Shown here: positions 6,321 to 8,626 of the stretch, piece by piece
Numbering within the stretch: position 1 is the stretch's first letter
Layout of the letters: each line of letters starts with the position of its first letter
Origin: Spirochaetota bacterium
GTDB lineage: Bacteria; Spirochaetota; Leptospiria; Turneriellales; Turneriellaceae
Assembly (NCBI GenBank): GCA_963205035.1
Contig: CAUJII010000041.1
Coordinates: 1 to 8,626, forward strand
Length of the DNA stretch: 8,626 bases
Direction of reading: 5' to 3'
Notes under the pieces: generated by a model
The model's database searches: none
What the model saw: the letters and a program-made list of their open reading frames with translations, nothing else
What the model was told of the DNA's origin: nothing
Made by a program: the position numbers and the translations under genes

Positions 6321-8626
6321 TCAAGTGACACTGCTCTTGCGTTTGCGGTTTGTTTTCTGACCCTTTGCGTCGGATAACTCTTCACGGGGTAAATCCGCCG
6401 AATGCGTGCTCTCTTCAGCAGGCATCATCTCACCCCCCGACGCCGGTAGAGCCATCTGCCCACTCAGCGGTCGGTGGATTGTGAGAAGTGTGCGCTTCCT
6501 GTGCTCAAACCGCGTTAAGAGTAAATAAATACACGGCACGACAAAGAGAGTAAAAAATGTCGAAACGATCGTTCCGCCAATAATTGTAAGGCCTATTGGC
6601 GTGCGCGTTTCCTGCCCCATGCTTTGGCCGATGATGAGCGGCATGGCTGCAATCACCGTTGCGGCGGAAGTCATAAGGATGGGTCTGAGTCGCACAGGGC
6701 AGGCCTCGATAAGAGCATCTCTGACCGAGACCTCTTTGGAATCGCGAACATGGTTTGTGAACTCGACCAGAAGAATGGAATTCTTTTTTGCAATCCCCAT
6801 GAGCACAATAAGCCCAATGAAGCTAAAAAGATTGAGCGAAACTCCCGAAACCCACAGCGTGATGAGCGCTCCCGTGGCGCTAAAAGGCAGAGCGACCAAG
6901 ACCGAGATGGGGTGGATGAATGAATTAAACTGCACCGCTAAAATCATGTAGGCGATGAGGATTCCTAAGAAGAGAGCTGTGCTCAAGCTCTTGAATGAAT
7001 CGCTGAGTCCCGCAGCGCCCCCTTCGAGCGCGAACGAATATCCTTGCGGAAGCACTTCTTTCGCGATTTGTTCTGCGCGGCTGAGAACCATCGCTTGCGA
7101 TTTTCCGGGAGCGACGCTACCGTAGATGCCGATGGCGCGCTGGCGGTTCACGCGCGTGATCGATTGGAATGTGCGGTGCTCTGAAAATTTGACGAGTTCG
7201 TTTAATGGCACCATGTTCAAAGCCGCGTTTCTCACCATGATTTGGCCGATATCTCTGGCCGAGGTAATTTTTTCGTCGGGTATTTTAATACGGATGTCAT
7301 AACGCCTGCCGTCGGCGGTGTAACGGCCTTGACGGTCACCCGCCACCGTGGCAGCGAGAGTCTTCGCGACGTTGTCGATCGAAACAGACCGTGCGGCCAT
7401 GGCGTCGCGGTCGGGCAAAATCAAGAGCTCGGGGAAATTGATTTTGAAGTCGGTATCCAGGTCTTGCGTTAAACCTTCTTTGTTGAGTCTGTCGATAATC
7501 TCATGTGATTCTTTTTCTAAGATATTCAAGTCGCTGCCGAAGATATTGAACGAGACTTGAAACTGCCGTCCCGAGGTGAGCCCGCGCGAAGAAAAATCAC
7601 GCAGAGAAAAGACGACGCCAGAAATACTCTTGAAGTCTCGGCGCAATTCACTCATTATTTGTGTGTGGCCTTTTTTTCTTTCGGCGCGCGGTTTTAGTTT
7701 GATAAACATCATGAATTGGTTGATTTCTGCCGCTGGCCCGCCCGCGCCCGCACTCGTCATAAAACCATCGACTTCGCTACGTTCTTTCACAATTTTTTCA
7801 AAGTCGCGCGCCTTGTTGATTGTGAAGGGAAGCGACGAACCCGGCGGCGCTTGGCCGCTAAAAATGATATAGTCCTGGTCTTGCAGAGGCACAAATTCTT
7901 GCCTCACATGAAAAATAAGAATCATCGAAAGGCCGAAAATGGCGAGTGAAACGACGGTAACGAGCTTCGGCAGATGCAAAATCTTTTCGAGAATTCGCGC
8001 ATAGAATTTTCCTAATTCTTCAAACTTGCGTTCGAGATAGAGCTCGAACTTTCCAGCCTTTGGGGTTGCGCTCAAGAAGGCGGCTGTGCGCATTGGAGTT
8101 ATCGTGACCGCTTCGACGAGAGAGAGAAGAACAGCCGCAGACATGACGACACCGAATTGAAAGAAAAATTTACCGATGATTCCATCCATGACGACAACAG
8201 GCAAGAAGACTGCGATGACGGCCAGCGTCGCAGCGCTGGCGGCAGGTAAAATCTCCATCGCTCCGTCATAAGAGGCTTGTGCAGCGCTCTTGCCCATGTG
8301 ATAGTGCCTCATGATATTTTCAAGAAGCATGATCGCGTCGTCGACAACGATCGAAATCGCGAGCGTCAACGCTAAGAGTGTAAAGAGGTTCAGCGTGAAG
8401 TTTGCAAAGTACACAATGAGGAATGTGCCCACAATCGAAGTCGGTATCGAGAAGATAATATTGACCGCCGCTTGCCAACTGCCCAAGAACGCAAAACAAA
8501 TGAGGATTGTGACAAGCGCTGCAACGATGAGTTTTTCGTATGTTGTGTGCACGGTCTGTTTTGTCGAACGAGAGAAGTCGGCGTTGACGCGGAGCTTATA
8601 TCCCTCGGGAAGTTGGGTTTGTAGCT
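6321..8626 (-). CDS. RND multidrug/solute efflux permease, HAE1 type, C-terminal three quarters (N-terminus beyond right edge)
   Basis: Inner-membrane proton-driven exporter subunit that works as a trimer with a periplasmic adaptor and an outer-membrane channel. The minus-strand frame is open to the window edge, about 767 codons; the visible part begins just before TM2 (LPEGYKLRVNADFSRSTKQT), so TM1 and most of the first porter domain are missing. A GTG at 8552 is internal, not the start. Proton-relay residues match AcrB: VVDDAI in TM4 (two Asp, codons 8337-8342), GIAKKNSILLVEF in TM10 (Lys codon 6783-6785), and RPILMTSAATVIAAMPL in TM11. QDYIIFSGQAPPGSSL, the second porter/docking region and TM7-TM12 follow in normal order. 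VDDAI fits HAE1 rather than the heavy-metal HME group. After TM12 there is a roughly 55-residue polar tail ending in basic residues (TNRKRKSSVT). Adaptor and outer-membrane partners are not in the window. Substrate unknown. Convergent with the phosphatase cluster. Confidence 0.96.
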   Translation of the reverse strand, partial: LQTQLPEGYKLRVNADFSRSTKQTVHTTYEKLIVAALVTILICFAFLGSWQAAVNIIFSIPTSIVGTFLIVYFANFTLNLFTLLALTLAISIVVDDAIMLLENIMRHYHMGKSAAQASYDGAMEILPAASAATLAVIAVFLPVVVMDGIIGKFFFQFGVVMSAAVLLSLVEAVTITPMRTAAFLSATPKAGKFELYLERKFEELGKFYARILEKILHLPKLVTVVSLAIFGLSMILIFHVRQEFVPLQDQDYIIFSGQAPPGSSLPFTINKARDFEKIVKERSEVDGFMTSAGAGGPAAEINQFMMFIKLKPRAERKKGHTQIMSELRRDFKSISGVVFSLRDFSSRGLTSGRQFQVSFNIFGSDLNILEKESHEIIDRLNKEGLTQDLDTDFKINFPELLILPDRDAMAARSVSIDNVAKTLAATVAGDRQGRYTADGRRYDIRIKIPDEKITSARDIGQIMVRNAALNMVPLNELVKFSEHRTFQSITRVNRQRAIGIYGSVAPGKSQAMVLSRAEQIAKEVLPQGYSFALEGGAAGLSDSFKSLSTALFLGILIAYMILAVQFNSFIHPISVLVALPFSATGALITLWVSGVSLNLFSFIGLIVLMGIAKKNSILLVEFTNHVRDSKEVSVRDALIEACPVRLRPILMTSAATVIAAMPLIIGQSMGQETRTPIGLTIIGGTIVSTFFTLFVVPCIYLLLTRFEHRKRTLLTIHRPLSGQMALPASGGEMMPAEESTHSADLPREELSDAKGQKTNRKRKSSVT

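Noticed and set aside
6601..7949. Several plus-strand open frames opposite the RND permease
   Set aside because: The minus strand shows continuous RND homology including proton-relay motifs; the opposite frames have no family features.
8550..8552. GTG as the start of the RND gene
   Set aside because: The frame continues to the window edge with clear RND sequence just before TM2, so the true start is outside.
1..8626. tRNA or rRNA genes, CRISPR arrays, insertion sequences, attachment sites
   Set aside because: No cloverleaf-like segment, regularly spaced repeats, transposase motifs or terminal inverted repeats were seen.

Overview
The window (about half G+C, close packed, no mobile elements or RNA genes seen) looks like ordinary chromosome from a bacterium with a double membrane. 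It carries an RND-type exporter and a large membrane-anchored PP2C-type phosphatase beside an RsbV/RsbW-like pair. The partner-switching module with a very large sensor phosphatase and the look of the small lineage-type genes suggest a spirochaete, possibly of the Leptospirales. That placement is inference from gene style, not from a marker gene.

Layout. (1) Positions 1-998, minus strand: the N-terminal 332 codons of pyruvate kinase; the rest lies left of the window. (2) Positions 999-1102: a short divergent intergenic region, or only 23 bp if the first plus-strand gene starts at 1022. (3) Positions 1022-6281, plus strand: a tight five-gene cluster that is probably one operon. It comprises an unrecognised helical protein, a STAS-domain anti-sigma factor antagonist, an RsbW-like serine kinase/ATPase, a 995-residue membrane phosphatase (two TM segments, HAMP, SpoIIE/RsbU-like PP2C), and a small TPR-like protein. 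Junctions are a stop codon fused to a Shine-Dalgarno, a TTGA overlap, an ATGA overlap and a 12-nt gap. (4) Positions 6282-6320: a 39-bp convergent intergenic region holding most of a perfect 10-bp inverted repeat. (5) Positions 6321-8626, minus strand: the C-terminal three quarters of an RND (HAE1-type) efflux permease, cut by the right edge.

How it works together (inference from the RsbU/V/W and SpoIIAA/AB/E paradigms): the ATPase would phosphorylate the STAS protein on Ser60, freeing itself to bind a target (a sigma factor or another output protein not encoded here). The membrane phosphatase, sensing something outside the cytoplasm through a roughly 625-residue domain, would dephosphorylate the STAS protein and reverse the switch. 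The unrecognised first and last genes of the cluster are candidates for the input, output or scaffold of this switch. This cluster is the most interesting part of the window; the flanking pyk and RND genes look conventional.
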